Part shown: positions 8,237 through 17,545 of the stretch, one piece after another
Layout of the letters: each line of letters starts with the position of its first letter
How positions within the stretch are numbered: position 1 is the first letter of the stretch
DNA from: Paraburkholderia caffeinilytica
GTDB taxonomy: Bacteria > Pseudomonadota > Gammaproteobacteria > Burkholderiales > Burkholderiaceae
NCBI RefSeq assembly: GCF_003368325.1
Contig: NZ_CP031467.1
Coordinates: 186,001-250,000 of the forward strand
DNA: 64,000 bases
Direction of reading: 5' to 3'
Notes under the pieces: model-generated
Seen by the model: the letters and a program-made list of their open reading frames with translations, nothing else
Told to the model about the DNA's origin: nothing
The model's database searches: none
Translations under genes and position numbers: made by a program

Positions 8237-8511
8237 GTTCGGCACGCCGGGTTCCGCGCGCAAACTTGCGCACGCCCGCTCCCGATCGGGGCGTTTGAGC
8301 GCCGGGGCATTTGAGCACCAGGTCGGCCGACCGCGGAGTCATGCTCCCGAACTCGCGCGGCATGGCGCGGCGCCTCACTCACGCTTCCGTCTCATCCCGT
8401 GCAAAGCGCGGCAGATTCTCTACAATGGGGAAACCGCTGCAGCGCTTGCGAGCAGCGCGCGTTACGCCATGACGGGCGCACCGAGACGCCCGCCCTTCGA
8501 TCGGAGCGAAG

Positions 8512-9849
8512 ATGAGCGAACCGTCACTCGATGCCGTACGCCGCGACCAGGCGGGCTGGATTTTTCTGCATATCGAAGGCGAGCCGTACGATCGCGGCGA
8601 GCAGCACGGCCAGTTGCTCGCCACTGAAATCCAGAACGCGATTCGCACCGCCCGCTACCTGGCCAAATGGGACACCGGTGAAGACTTCGATACCTTCGTC
8701 GAAGCCGCCGTGTCCCAGTTCGCCAACAAGCTCGACACTGAATTCGCCGACGAAATCCAGGGCATCGCCGACGGCGCGAAGCTGCCGTTCGCCGAAGTGC
8801 TGGCCTGGAACGGCTACATGGATCTGCTGCAAAGCTGGTGGCCGAGCCACGCGGCGGCCCAGCGGCCGCAACTCAGCCTGAAACCGTGGCGCGGACGCCG
8901 CGGCCATCACTGCAGCGCTTTCATCGCCACCGGCAACGCCACCCGCGACGGCGGCATCGTGATGGCGCACAACTCGTGGGACCGCTACGCTGCGGGCGAC
9001 GCGTTCAACGTCGTGTTCGACATCGTGCCCGATCGCGGCAACCGCATCCTGATGCAGGGCCTGCCGGGCTGCATTTCCAGCCTCACCGATTTCTGGGTCA
9101 CCGAAGCCGGCCTGATGGTCACCGAAACCACCATCTCCAACTTCGTCGGCTACAACGCAGCGGGTGCGCCGGAGTTCTACCGGTCGCGGCGCGCGTCGCA
9201 GTATGCCAACAACATCGGCGAATGGTGCGAGATGTTCGCCGTCGCCAACAACGGCGGCTACGCGAACAGCTGGCTGCTCGGCGACACCAAGACCGGCGAG
9301 ATCGCGCGCTACGAACTGGGACTGCACTATTCCGGTTTCGAGAGTACGAAAGATGGCTTCTATAGCGGCTACAACACCGCCACCGATCTGAAAATCCGCA
9401 ACCAGGAATGCATCGGCGAAGGCGAAGACTATACGGACGTGCGCAAGAACGGCGCGCGCCGCTTGCGCTTCATGCAACTCGAGGAAATGCATCACGGCAA
9501 GATCGACGCCGAACTCGCGAAAGAGATGATCGCCGACCATCACGACGTTTATCTCGACCGTAACGACAACCCGTGCTCGCGCACCATCTGCGGACATCTG
9601 GAACTGGACGACGCGCGCTTCGGCGGTTCCGATCAAGGGCCGTTCAATCCGTGGGGCGCCAACGACGGCAAGGTGGTCGACAGCGAGATGGCGCGCAAGA
9701 TGGCGTTCACCGCGCGCTGGGGACACCCATGCGGCCGGCCGTTCGACGCCCAGGCGTTCATGAAGCGCCACCCACAGTGGAACTGGCTCAACGGCTATAT
9801 GCGCGACCGGCCGTCATGGCCGTGGACGCGGTTCGACGTGCTGCGCTAG
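8512..9849 (+). CDS. C45-family Ntn hydrolase (acyltransferase / phospholipase B-like)
   Basis: A 445-residue protein that looks like the peptidase C45 / acyl-CoA:6-aminopenicillanate acyltransferase group of N-terminal nucleophile hydrolases, with likeness to phospholipase-B-like lamina proteins. Cys134 in GHHCSAFIATG is the probable autoproteolytic nucleophile: cleavage before it would give a 15-kDa and a 35-kDa chain. Other family blocks are EPYDRGEQHGQLLA (28-38), GGIVMAHNSWDRY and the SSLTDFWVTEAGLMVTETT segment. There is no signal peptide, unlike eukaryotic relatives. It stands alone, downstream of the CLC gene and followed by a 9-bp repeat array. Substrate unknown; an amide or N-acyl amino acid is plausible. 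Confidence 0.72.
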   Translation: MSEPSLDAVRRDQAGWIFLHIEGEPYDRGEQHGQLLATEIQNAIRTARYLAKWDTGEDFDTFVEAAVSQFANKLDTEFADEIQGIADGAKLPFAEVLAWNGYMDLLQSWWPSHAAAQRPQLSLKPWRGRRGHHCSAFIATGNATRDGGIVMAHNSWDRYAAGDAFNVVFDIVPDRGNRILMQGLPGCISSLTDFWVTEAGLMVTETTISNFVGYNAAGAPEFYRSRRASQYANNIGEWCEMFAVANNGGYANSWLLGDTKTGEIARYELGLHYSGFESTKDGFYSGYNTATDLKIRNQECIGEGEDYTDVRKNGARRLRFMQLEEMHHGKIDAELAKEMIADHHDVYLDRNDNPCSRTICGHLELDDARFGGSDQGPFNPWGANDGKVVDSEMARKMAFTARWGHPCGRPFDAQAFMKRHPQWNWLNGYMRDRPSWPWTRFDVLR

Positions 9850-10230
9850 AAGGCCGCTCGTGCCGGGTCGCCGAGCCAGTGTCCCGGGCTGCATCAGGCA
9901 GATCGGGCGCACTGGACGCACTGGACGCACTAGGCGGATTGGGCGGAATGGGGCTTGCGCGCGGATTCAGGCATCCGTTGCTGCCGCACCGCAGCATGAA
10001 CCCGGCACGACCGTTCGCGACTGCGCTGCCTTTTTCCTGCCATGATGTGAAATCTACAATGAGGTTTTGTCTCTTTTGCGCGCGCGGCGCAGCGCTTTGG
10101 CATCTAAGATGGTAAATGCACGCCGCCCGCCTGGATCAACGCCGCGTGTAGGTTGCGCCTTCCTTACGACGCGGGGACGACGCAGCGCTTGCTCAACTGT
10201 CAGCGCCGCATGAGCTTAGGAGGTCGGGCG
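9850..10230. other. 381-bp gap: 9-bp decaying repeat array, otherwise unassigned
   Basis: The gap contains six 9-bp units at 9900-9953 (AGATCGGGC, GCACTGGAC twice, GCACTAGGC, GGATTGGGC, GGAATGGGG), again decaying to the right from an identical pair. The rest has short open frames with no recognisable protein. The last 50 bp hold the AGGAGG of the following small gene. Confidence 0.75.
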
Positions 10231-10485
10231 ATGAAAACCTCGACACTGTTGACCATGGTGACGCTGTCAGCCTCGTGTTTTGCCGCGCCGGTTCATACCG
10301 CGCCGGACAGCACCGCCGCCAATAGCCTTGCCGAACGCGCCAATGCCGCACCGGTCGCCCCCGCGGCGCCGGACGTCGCGGCCACGGACGACACTCGTCC
10401 GCAACAATGGCAACACATCGCGCTGCCCAAGTCGCGGCATCTGGAGCGAAGCTTCACGGGCCAGAACGAGCACCTGCAAACCTGA
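10231..10485 (+). CDS. Small secreted protein of unknown function
   Basis: An 84-residue protein starting MKTSTLLTMVTLSASCFAAP, a typical Sec signal peptide with probable cleavage after SCFA or in the following A-P-rich stretch. The mature part is short, polar and low in complexity (ANAAPVAPAAPDVAATDD). The start is set by a perfect AGGAGG at 10218-10223, seven bases before the ATG; an upstream in-frame ATG at 10210 lacks one. It lies 24 bp before the DUF2795 gene and may be co-transcribed with it. I do not recognise the family. Confidence 0.65.
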   Translation: MKTSTLLTMVTLSASCFAAPVHTAPDSTAANSLAERANAAPVAPAAPDVAATDDTRPQQWQHIALPKSRHLERSFTGQNEHLQT

Positions 10486-10509
10486 AAACCGCATCCCTGG
10501 AGCGCTTGC

Positions 10510-10740
10510 ATGACGGCATCGGATATTCCCGGCGAATCGATTGATCTGCAGATCGCCGACGTTCTGCGCGAAGTCCGTTTCCCGACCTACAAGGACGCGC
10601 TCGTCGACGCCGCGCGCGAAGCCGGCGCGAGCAACGAAGTCGTGTCGATGCTCGACGGTTTGCCGGAGCAGGACTATGCCGACGTGGCGTCGGTTACGCG
10701 CCTCGTCGGCGGCAACTATGGGCCAGGTCTGGGGGCGTGA
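10510..10740 (+). CDS. DUF2795 domain protein
   Basis: A 76-residue cytoplasmic protein with the DUF2795 pattern: a hydrophobic/acidic first helix (DLQIADVLREVRFPTYKDAL), a central DAAREAGASNEVVSMLDGLPEQDY stretch and a conserved SVTRLVGGNYG end. The family is widespread in Burkholderia and actinobacteria, is usually 70-140 residues and has no demonstrated function. Sits just after a small secreted protein. The start ATG has a weak GGAG upstream at 10498. Confidence 0.78.
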   Translation: MTASDIPGESIDLQIADVLREVRFPTYKDALVDAAREAGASNEVVSMLDGLPEQDYADVASVTRLVGGNYGPGLGA

Positions 10741-10860
10741 GCGGAAAGCAGCGCTTGACCCCGAGTTCGTTTCCCTTCGATCCGAAGCCCGCTGCCAACT
10801 GATATTCGCGGCGCCCCAAGGCACGAGGCTAAGCCTCAGACACCGGCGTGTCGCGCCTCG

Positions 10861-11910
10861 TCAAAGCGGCGACGACGCCACGATCCGTGCACGTGAAACC
10901 GGGAGCGTCGGCCGCGCCGCGTCGCCCGGCAGGGCGGACACCGGCAGGTCGTCGGCGTAAGCCGGCGAACCGGCCACGGCGCGCCGCGGCATCCTCGCGC
11001 GTGGATCGCTCGCGTGCTCGTCGGCACGCTGGAAATGCGCGACAAGATGATCGATAAAGGTGCGCACTTTCGCCGGCAAATGAAGGCGGCTCGGATACGC
11101 AATCGTGATTTCGATTTGCGGCAGACGGTAGTCGCCGAGCAACGGCACAAGGCGCCCGGACGCGAGATCGCGGCCGATCAGATAGCTCGGCAAAATCGCC
11201 ACGCCCATGCCCAGCAGGGCGAACTGCCTCAGCATCTCGGTGTTGTTCGCCGCAATCGCGTTGGTGGGCCTCACGCGGACTTCACCCTGTGGTCCGGTGA
11301 ACACCTTCTCGTCGCCGCCCTGCTCGGCGGGCCGGCTCAGACAGGGATGCTTCAACAGATCCTCCGGCCGGGTCGGCGTGCCGTGCTGGGCCAGATAGGC
11401 GGGCGTCGCGCAAACCGTCATATAGCCGGTGGTCAATCGCCGCGTGACGATGCTCGCGCTGCGCATCTGCCGCGCGACCAGAATGCCGACGTCGAACCCC
11501 TCTTCCACCAGATCGACGTGACGATCCGCCAGCGTGACGTCAGGCATGACGTCCGGATAACGTTCGGCGTACGACTGCACCACCGGCGCGAGGCTATGCA
11601 GCCCGAACACCACCGGCGCGACGATGCGCAGGGTCCCGACCGGTTCGTGATTGCGCGCCACCACCATGTTCTCGACACCGTCCAGGTCGTCGAGAATATG
11701 GCGCACGCGCTCCAGATAAGTCGTACCGGATTCGGTCAGCGAGAGACGGCGCGTCGTGCGATTGAGCAGCCGGGTGCCAAGGCGCGCTTCCAGATCCGCG
11801 ACGTGGCGCGTGACGACGGCAGTGGACAGATCCAGCGCGCCAGCCGCCCGAACAAAACTGCCAAGATCGGCCACCTTGACGAATACGCGCATCGACTGCA
11901 ATTGATTCAT
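10861..11910 (-). CDS. LysR-family regulator (DsdC/CrgA-like branch)
   Basis: A 349-residue LysR-type regulator. The DNA-binding part is residues 1-60 (QLQSMRVFVKVADLGSFVRA, LDLSTAVVTRHVADLEARLG, RTTRRLSLTESG); the effector domain follows from GTLRIVAPVVFG near residue 90 to the ALLGMGVAILPSYL strand near residue 245. The last 50 residues are an arginine- and proline-rich extension absent from most relatives (300 residues is usual), perhaps a readthrough of non-conserved DNA. Neighbours are small unknown proteins, so there is no obvious target operon; the 256-bp gap upstream of its start could hold an autoregulatory site. Confidence 0.88.
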   Translation of the reverse strand: MNQLQSMRVFVKVADLGSFVRAAGALDLSTAVVTRHVADLEARLGTRLLNRTTRRLSLTESGTTYLERVRHILDDLDGVENMVVARNHEPVGTLRIVAPVVFGLHSLAPVVQSYAERYPDVMPDVTLADRHVDLVEEGFDVGILVARQMRSASIVTRRLTTGYMTVCATPAYLAQHGTPTRPEDLLKHPCLSRPAEQGGDEKVFTGPQGEVRVRPTNAIAANNTEMLRQFALLGMGVAILPSYLIGRDLASGRLVPLLGDYRLPQIEITIAYPSRLHLPAKVRTFIDHLVAHFQRADEHASDPRARMPRRAVAGSPAYADDLPVSALPGDAARPTLPVSRARIVASSPL

Positions 11911-12166
11911 GGGACGGCTCCTGCCTCGATAAAACCGGGCCGGCGCAATGCTGCCGCCTGTGTCGACCCGCGCGACAAGGCGCGCGCGGATTTGCCCAAC
12001 GATTCGATTGTATCGATCCGATCATGTCCCAACCCTGACCCGAACATGACAATCCGGTCAGGTTCCTGAGGCGCTCGCAACACTACGGCGAGGCTTGCTG
12101 CGGATATTGAGTAGGTATAAACCCTTAGATGCTGGTAACATAGCGTCCGAAAGGAATTCAATCGCT

Positions 12167-12379
12167 ATGCCACATCGTTTTCAGCTTTTCGAAAAAATCG
12201 CGTTTTCGCTGGTTTGCTGGTCCGCTGCGGCCTGTTCGGCCTTCATCGCTTACGAGCGGTGCCCGGACATCAAGGTCGTCCTGCACGTCGGCGAAGAAGT
12301 CCTGCGCTATAGCGGGCAGTATTCGTTTGTCTGCGCCACGCCGGTTGCGGACGCCTGCGCGCAGTTGCCGGCGAGCTGA
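12167..12379 (+). CDS. Small membrane protein of unknown function
   Basis: A 70-residue protein beginning MPHRFQLFEKIAFSLVCWSA with one hydrophobic segment (residues 8-27) and a cysteine-containing tail. AAAGGAA at 12150-12156 precedes the ATG by about ten bases, which decides this start over an in-frame upstream ATG at 12095. It lies between a divergent LysR gene and a convergent TetR gene. I do not recognise it; Cys residues (31, 54 and 64 region) might form a disulfide on the periplasmic side. Confidence 0.5.
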   Translation: MPHRFQLFEKIAFSLVCWSAAACSAFIAYERCPDIKVVLHVGEEVLRYSGQYSFVCATPVADACAQLPAS

Positions 12380-12430
12380 TTCGCCGGCACTCGCCGTTCG
12401 TATCGCGTACTGCGTATTGCGCCCTGCTTG

Positions 12431-13048
12431 TTACGCGTCGCGCCCGAACACCACGCGCGCGAAAAACCCCGCCAGTACCGTTTCGGCCATCTCCGACGGC
12501 ACATTCTGCGGGTCGACCGTGTAGAAGAACTGCACGCCGTCGCACAAGCCCATCAAGCCCATCGCCAACGTCTCCGCCGGCAGCGGCAGCGGCGTGCCGA
12601 CCCGCGTCGAAAATTCGCGGATGTACGCGGCCAGCTGTTCAAGCTTCTCGTGCATGAACGCGTTGAAGCGTATCCGGAAGCGGCCGTCGCGCACGGCGAG
12701 CAGCTTCGCTTCCACCCACATCAGGAAGCACTTGTTCTCGCGATGCAGGTTGCTGTAGTAGCGCAGCACGCGTGCTTCCATCTCCTCGCGCGAAACCGCG
12801 TCCTCAAAGATGGCATGCAAGCCCGCCTGCATGGTCTCGTGGTCGCGCCGCAGTAGTTCGAGGAACAACTCGTTCTTGCTGCGGAAGTTCGAATAGAACG
12901 CGCCGCGTGTATAACCCGCCGCCCCGGCGATGTCTTCGACACTCGCCGCGACAAAGCCTTTCTTCATAAAAATCGCTTGCCCAGCGTCGAGCAGACGCTC
13001 GCGCGTCTGGTCCTTGCTCTGCTCGCGTGTAAGTCGTTGCCGTTTCAT
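12431..13048 (-). CDS. TetR-family repressor of the adjacent RND efflux operon
   Basis: A 205-residue TetR/AcrR regulator: residues 10-58 form the helix-turn-helix (TRERLLDAGQAIFMKKGF, VEDIAGAAGYTRGAFYSNF), the rest an alpha-helical ligand domain. It is divergent from the MFP-RND-NodT efflux operon starting at 13244, and the shared gap carries a near-perfect 28-bp inverted repeat (13091-13118) suited to a TetR dimer. This is the arrangement of AcrR, TtgR and BpeR-type local repressors, where pump substrates lift repression. Ligand not predictable. Confidence 0.9.
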   Translation of the reverse strand: MKRQRLTREQSKDQTRERLLDAGQAIFMKKGFVAASVEDIAGAAGYTRGAFYSNFRSKNELFLELLRRDHETMQAGLHAIFEDAVSREEMEARVLRYYSNLHRENKCFLMWVEAKLLAVRDGRFRIRFNAFMHEKLEQLAAYIREFSTRVGTPLPLPAETLAMGLMGLCDGVQFFYTVDPQNVPSEMAETVLAGFFARVVFGRDA

Positions 13049-13090
13049 GAGCGCAAGTCTAGCACTTAAAAGAATTCCAATTCACCCCAA

Positions 13091-13118
13091 CATTCAAATA
13101 CAGGTGTGTATTAGAATG
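13091..13118. promoter_or_regulatory. 28-bp inverted repeat, probable TetR operator
   Basis: CATTCAAATACA at 13091-13102 and TGTATTAGAATG at 13107-13118 are inverted copies differing at one position, separated by GGTG. It lies 43-70 bp upstream of the TetR start and 126 bp before the efflux operon, in the only divergent control region. Confidence 0.75.
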
Positions 13119-13243
13119 CAACCAATCATTCGAAGTCAGACGCGTATGCCGACTGCATGTTTTGCATGCTTCAGACCACGCGTTTTCGCTGGCGGGCCGC
13201 TGCGGCTTGCCGTGTTCGTTCGCTGTCTCCAGTTGGGGTAATT

Positions 13244-14422
13244 GTGAAGCGTCCCGGTCTTCCCGCATCGTCCGCGATGCGTCAGCAGTCCCATCGGCAT
13301 GCCCGTTCCGCGCGCCTGCGCCGTGCGGCATTCGCCCTCGCGCTCGCCGGCATCGTCACGCTGGCCGCCTGTTCGAAGAAGGAAGCGGCCGCGCCCGCGC
13401 CGCGTCCGGTGGTCGCCGTCGCCGTGCATGCGGACGGCAGCGCGACGGCTGCGGCATCGTTGCCCGGTGAAGTGCAGGCGCGCTACTCCACTCCGCTGTC
13501 GTTTCGCGTCGGCGGCAAGATCGTCGAGCGGCGGGTACGCCTGGGCGACACCGTCAAGAGCGGGCAGATCGTCGCCCGGTTGGACCCGGCCGATGCGCAG
13601 AAGAATGCCGCCAGCGCGCAGGCTCAACTCGAAGCCGCGCAACATAGTCTGATCTATGCGAAGCAGCAGCTCGACCGCGACCAGGCACAGGCGAAAGAAA
13701 ACCTGATTGCGCCCGCGCAGCTCGAACAGACCACCAATGCCTACGCGTCAGCCGCCGCGCAGCGCGACCAGGCCGCGCAGCAGGCGGCGTTGTCGAAAGA
13801 CCAGTTGCAGTACACCACGCTCATTGCCGATCACGCCGGCGTGATCACCGCCGAACAGGCCGATACCGGTCAGAATGTGTCGGCGGGTCAAGCCGTCTAC
13901 AACCTCGCATGGAGCGGCGATATCGACGTGGTCTGCGACGTGCCGGAAAGCGCGCTCGCCGCGCTCTCGGTCGGGCAGACCGCGCAGGTCACGCTGGCCG
14001 CACTGCCGGGCCGCAGCTTCAACGCGCGCGTGCGCGAACTGTCGCCCGCCGCCGATCCGCAAAGCCGCACTTACCGCGCCAGACTCACGCTCGACAATCC
14101 CGGCCCGGACGTGCGCCTCGGCATGACCGCCGACATCGCGCTCGCCGCACCGTCGCCCGCGAGCCACAGCAGCGCCTTCACCGTGCCGGCCACTGCCCTG
14201 TTCCACGACGGCACCCAGCCGGCCGTGTGGGTCGTGCGTGCCGCGGATAACGCGTTGGAACTGCGCCGTGTGACCGTCACGCGCTATGACGAGCGCACGA
14301 TCGTGATCGGCCAGGGGCTCAAGGACGGAGAACGCGTCGTGCTGCAAGGCGTGCATACCGTGAGCGCCGGTCAAAAAGTCCAAGTGATCCCGCCGCTGCA
14401 TCCCGAGGACTTCGCTTCATGA
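13244..14422 (+). CDS. RND efflux periplasmic adaptor (MFP lipoprotein)
   Basis: A roughly 392-residue membrane fusion protein linking an RND pump to an outer-membrane channel. A lipoprotein signal (AFALALAGIVTLAAC) ends in a lipobox Cys, followed by an A/P-rich linker, a barrel-sandwich strand (GEVQARYSTPLSFRVGGKIV), a coiled-coil hairpin (residues ~120-190, rich in Ala/Gln/Lys) and the DHAGVITAEQADTGQNVSAGQ lipoyl half. The GTG at 13244 is preceded by TTGGGG; an ATG at 13277 is equally possible and would only shorten the signal peptide's N-region. Overlaps the RND gene by 4 bp (ATGA), so the two are translationally coupled. Confidence 0.88.
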   Translation: MKRPGLPASSAMRQQSHRHARSARLRRAAFALALAGIVTLAACSKKEAAAPAPRPVVAVAVHADGSATAAASLPGEVQARYSTPLSFRVGGKIVERRVRLGDTVKSGQIVARLDPADAQKNAASAQAQLEAAQHSLIYAKQQLDRDQAQAKENLIAPAQLEQTTNAYASAAAQRDQAAQQAALSKDQLQYTTLIADHAGVITAEQADTGQNVSAGQAVYNLAWSGDIDVVCDVPESALAALSVGQTAQVTLAALPGRSFNARVRELSPAADPQSRTYRARLTLDNPGPDVRLGMTADIALAAPSPASHSSAFTVPATALFHDGTQPAVWVVRAADNALELRRVTVTRYDERTIVIGQGLKDGERVVLQGVHTVSAGQKVQVIPPLHPEDFAS

Positions 14423-17400
14423 GCACCACCCATGAAGAAGGACGCTTCAACCTGTCCGCATGGGCGCTGCGCCATCAGGCGCTGGTCGTCTTCCTGATTG
14501 CGCTCGCCACCGCGTTCGGCATCCTCGCCTATACCCGGCTCGCGCAATCCGAAGACCCGCCCTTCACGTTCCGCGTGATGGTGATCCGCACTTTCTGGCC
14601 CGGCGCGACCGCACGCCAGGTGCAGGAGCAGGTCACCGACCGCATCGGCCGCAAACTGCAGGAAACGCCCGCCATCGATTTCGTGCGCAGCTACTCACGC
14701 CCCGGCGAATCGCAGATGTTCTTCACGATGAAAGACTCGGCGCCGGTCAAGGACGTGCCAGGAACCTGGTATCAGGTGCGCAAGAAGGTCGGCGATATCG
14801 CGGCGACCTTGCCGCCGGGCATTCAAGGCCCGTTCTTCAACGACGAATTCGGCGACGTCTACACCAACATCTGGACGCTCGAAGGCGACGGCTTTTCAGC
14901 CGCGCAACTGCACGATTACGCGGACCAGTTGCGCACGGTGCTGCTGCGTGTGCCGGGCGTCGGCAAGGTGGACTATTTCGGCGATCCGGACCAGCACATC
15001 TACATCGAGATCGCCAACACGCAACTCACGCGCCTCGGCATCTCGCCGCAGCAACTCGGCCAGGCCATCAATTCGCAGAACAGCGTGTCGCCTGCGGGCA
15101 CGCTGACCACCACCGACGACCGCGTGTTCGTGCGCCCCACCGGCCAGTTCAAGGACGTCAATGCGCTCGCCGACACGCTGATTCGCATCAACAACCGCTC
15201 GTTCCGTCTCGGCGACATCGCGACCATCAAGCGCGGCTACGACGACCCGGTCGCCACGCAAATGCGCGCCGGCGGCAAGGCGGTGCTCGGCATCGGCGTG
15301 ACGATGCAGCCGGGCGGCGACGTGATTCGGCTGGGCAAGGCGCTCGACAAGGAGACGGTCAAGCTGCGGGCCTACCTGCCGGCCGGTTTGCACCTGGTCG
15401 AAGTGTCGAGCATGCCGGACGCGGTGGCGCGTTCGGTGGACGATTTTCTCGAGGCCGTCGCCGAGGCGATCGCGATCGTGCTGGTGGTCAGCCTGCTGTC
15501 GCTGGGCGTGCGCACCGGCATGGTGGTCGTGATCTCGATACCGGTTGTGCTCGCCGTCACGGCGCTGTGCATGTATCTGTTCGACATCGGTCTGCACAAG
15601 GTGTCGCTGGGCACGCTGGTGCTCGCTTTGGGGCTATTGGTCGACGATGCGATCATCGCCGTCGAAATGATGTCGGTGAAGCTGGAGCAAGGCTGGACCC
15701 GCACGCGCGCTGCCGCCTATGCGTACACCAGCACCGCGTTCCCGATGCTGACCGGAACCCTCGTGACCGTCTCCGGCTTCCTGCCGATTGCCTTGGCGAA
15801 GTCGAGCACCGGCGAATACACACGTTCGATTTTCGAAGTGTCGGCGATCGCGCTCATCGCGTCGTGGCTGGCCGCCGTGGTGCTGATTCCGTTGCTCGGC
15901 TATCACATGCTGCCGGAGCGCAAACGTCAGGCGCACGAAGCGGAAGATCACGAACACGACATCTACGACACCCGGTTTTACACGCGGCTGCGCGGCTGGA
16001 TCGGCTGGTGCATCGAACGGCGTTTCGTCGTGCTGGCGATCACCGTCGTGCTGTTCATTCTGGCCATGGCAGGCTTCACGATGGTGCCGCAGCAGTTCTT
16101 CCCGAGCTCGGACCGTCCCGAGTTGCTGGTGGATGTTCGCCTGCCCGAAGGCGCGTCGTTCGAAGCGACGCTACGGCAGGCAGAGCGGCTCGAAAAAGCG
16201 CTGGTGGGCCGTCCGGAAATCGATCATACGGTGAACTTTGTCGGCACCGGTGCGCCGCGTTTCTATCTGCCGCTCGATCAGCAATTGCCGCAGCCCAATT
16301 TCGCGCAGTTCGTGATCACGGCGAAATCCGTGAAAGATCGCGAGAAGCTCGCGCAATGGCTCGAACCGGAATTGCGCAACAACTTTCCGGCGATCCGCAC
16401 ACGCCTGTCGCGCCTCGAGAATGGCCCACCGGTCGGCTATCCCGTGCAGTTCCGCGTGAGCGGCGACGACATCGCCACCGTGCGTTCGATCGCCGAGCGC
16501 GTCGCCGCGACCATGCGCGCCGATCGCCGCACCAGCAACGTCCAGTTCGACTGGGACGAACCCGCCGAGCGCTCGGTGAGTTTCGAGGTCGATCAGAAGA
16601 AAGCACGCGAACTCGGCGTGAGCTCCGAAGACATCTCGAGCTTCCTCGCGATGACGCTCTCCGGCTACACCGTCACGCAGTACCGCGAGCGCGACAAGCT
16701 GATCAGCGTCGATCTGCGCGCCCCCAAAGCGGAACGCGTCGACCCCGCGAAGCTCGTCACGCTGGCGATGCCCACGCCCAACGGCCCGGTGCCGCTCGGC
16801 ACGCTCGGTCATCTGCGCAACGACCTTGAATACGGTGTGATCTGGGAACGCGACCGGCAACCCACCATCACCGTGCAGTCCGACGTCGCGGCAGGCGCGC
16901 AAGGGATCGACGTCACGCATGCCGTCGATAAAGCCCTCAGCCAGATTCGCGGCACGCTGCCGGTCGGCTACCGGATCGAGATCGGCGGGTCGGTCGAGGA
17001 AAGCGGCAAGGGGCAAACGTCGATCAACGCACAGATGCCGCTCATGATCGTCGCCGTACTGGTGCTCCTGATGGTCCAGTTGCAGAGTTTCGCGCGGGTG
17101 CTGATGGTGGTGCTGACGGCGCCGCTCGGCCTGATCGGCGTGGTCATCACGCTGTTGCTGTTCGGCCAGCCGTTCGGCTTTGTCGCGATGCTCGGGGTGA
17201 TCGCCATGTTCGGCATCATCATGCGCAACTCGGTGATTCTGGTCGATCAGATCGAGCAGGACATTGCCGCGGGACATAAACGCTTCGACGCGATCGTCGG
17301 CGCGACGGTGCGGCGCTTCCGGCCGATTACGCTGACCGCCGCGGCCGCCGTGCTCGCGCTGATTCCGCTACTGCGCTCTAACTTCTTCGGGCCGATGGCG

Positions 17401-17541
17401 ACCGCGCTGATGGGTGGCATTACGAGCGCGACCATCCTCACGCTGTTCTATCTACCGGCCCTGTACGCCATGTCGTTCAGAGTACGCGACGACGAGCGCG
17501 AGCCGCCGGCGCCGTCCGGCACGACGCATTCGGGGAACTGA
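14419..17541 (+). CDS. RND efflux permease (AcrB/MdtC-like)
   Basis: A 1040-residue resistance-nodulation-division transporter, the proton-driven inner-membrane part of a tripartite efflux pump. The first helix (residues 20-40) is followed by a large periplasmic loop, helices 2-6 with the LGLLVDDAIIAVEMM motif carrying the paired proton-relay Asp residues, a second periplasmic loop (about 560-860) and a helix 8-12 block including MFGIIMRNSVILVDQI. Length and order are complete. The MVIRTFWPGATARQVQEQVT segment and a KLISVDLRAP porter stretch place it nearer the MexK/MdtB-like clade than AcrB itself. It overlaps the adaptor by 4 bp and the channel gene starts 5 bp after its stop. Confidence 0.93.
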   Translation: MSTTHEEGRFNLSAWALRHQALVVFLIALATAFGILAYTRLAQSEDPPFTFRVMVIRTFWPGATARQVQEQVTDRIGRKLQETPAIDFVRSYSRPGESQMFFTMKDSAPVKDVPGTWYQVRKKVGDIAATLPPGIQGPFFNDEFGDVYTNIWTLEGDGFSAAQLHDYADQLRTVLLRVPGVGKVDYFGDPDQHIYIEIANTQLTRLGISPQQLGQAINSQNSVSPAGTLTTTDDRVFVRPTGQFKDVNALADTLIRINNRSFRLGDIATIKRGYDDPVATQMRAGGKAVLGIGVTMQPGGDVIRLGKALDKETVKLRAYLPAGLHLVEVSSMPDAVARSVDDFLEAVAEAIAIVLVVSLLSLGVRTGMVVVISIPVVLAVTALCMYLFDIGLHKVSLGTLVLALGLLVDDAIIAVEMMSVKLEQGWTRTRAAAYAYTSTAFPMLTGTLVTVSGFLPIALAKSSTGEYTRSIFEVSAIALIASWLAAVVLIPLLGYHMLPERKRQAHEAEDHEHDIYDTRFYTRLRGWIGWCIERRFVVLAITVVLFILAMAGFTMVPQQFFPSSDRPELLVDVRLPEGASFEATLRQAERLEKALVGRPEIDHTVNFVGTGAPRFYLPLDQQLPQPNFAQFVITAKSVKDREKLAQWLEPELRNNFPAIRTRLSRLENGPPVGYPVQFRVSGDDIATVRSIAERVAATMRADRRTSNVQFDWDEPAERSVSFEVDQKKARELGVSSEDISSFLAMTLSGYTVTQYRERDKLISVDLRAPKAERVDPAKLVTLAMPTPNGPVPLGTLGHLRNDLEYGVIWERDRQPTITVQSDVAAGAQGIDVTHAVDKALSQIRGTLPVGYRIEIGGSVEESGKGQTSINAQMPLMIVAVLVLLMVQLQSFARVLMVVLTAPLGLIGVVITLLLFGQPFGFVAMLGVIAMFGIIMRNSVILVDQIEQDIAAGHKRFDAIVGATVRRFRPITLTAAAAVLALIPLLRSNFFGPMATALMGGITSATILTLFYLPALYAMSFRVRDDEREPPAPSGTTHSGN

Positions 17542-17545
17542 GATC

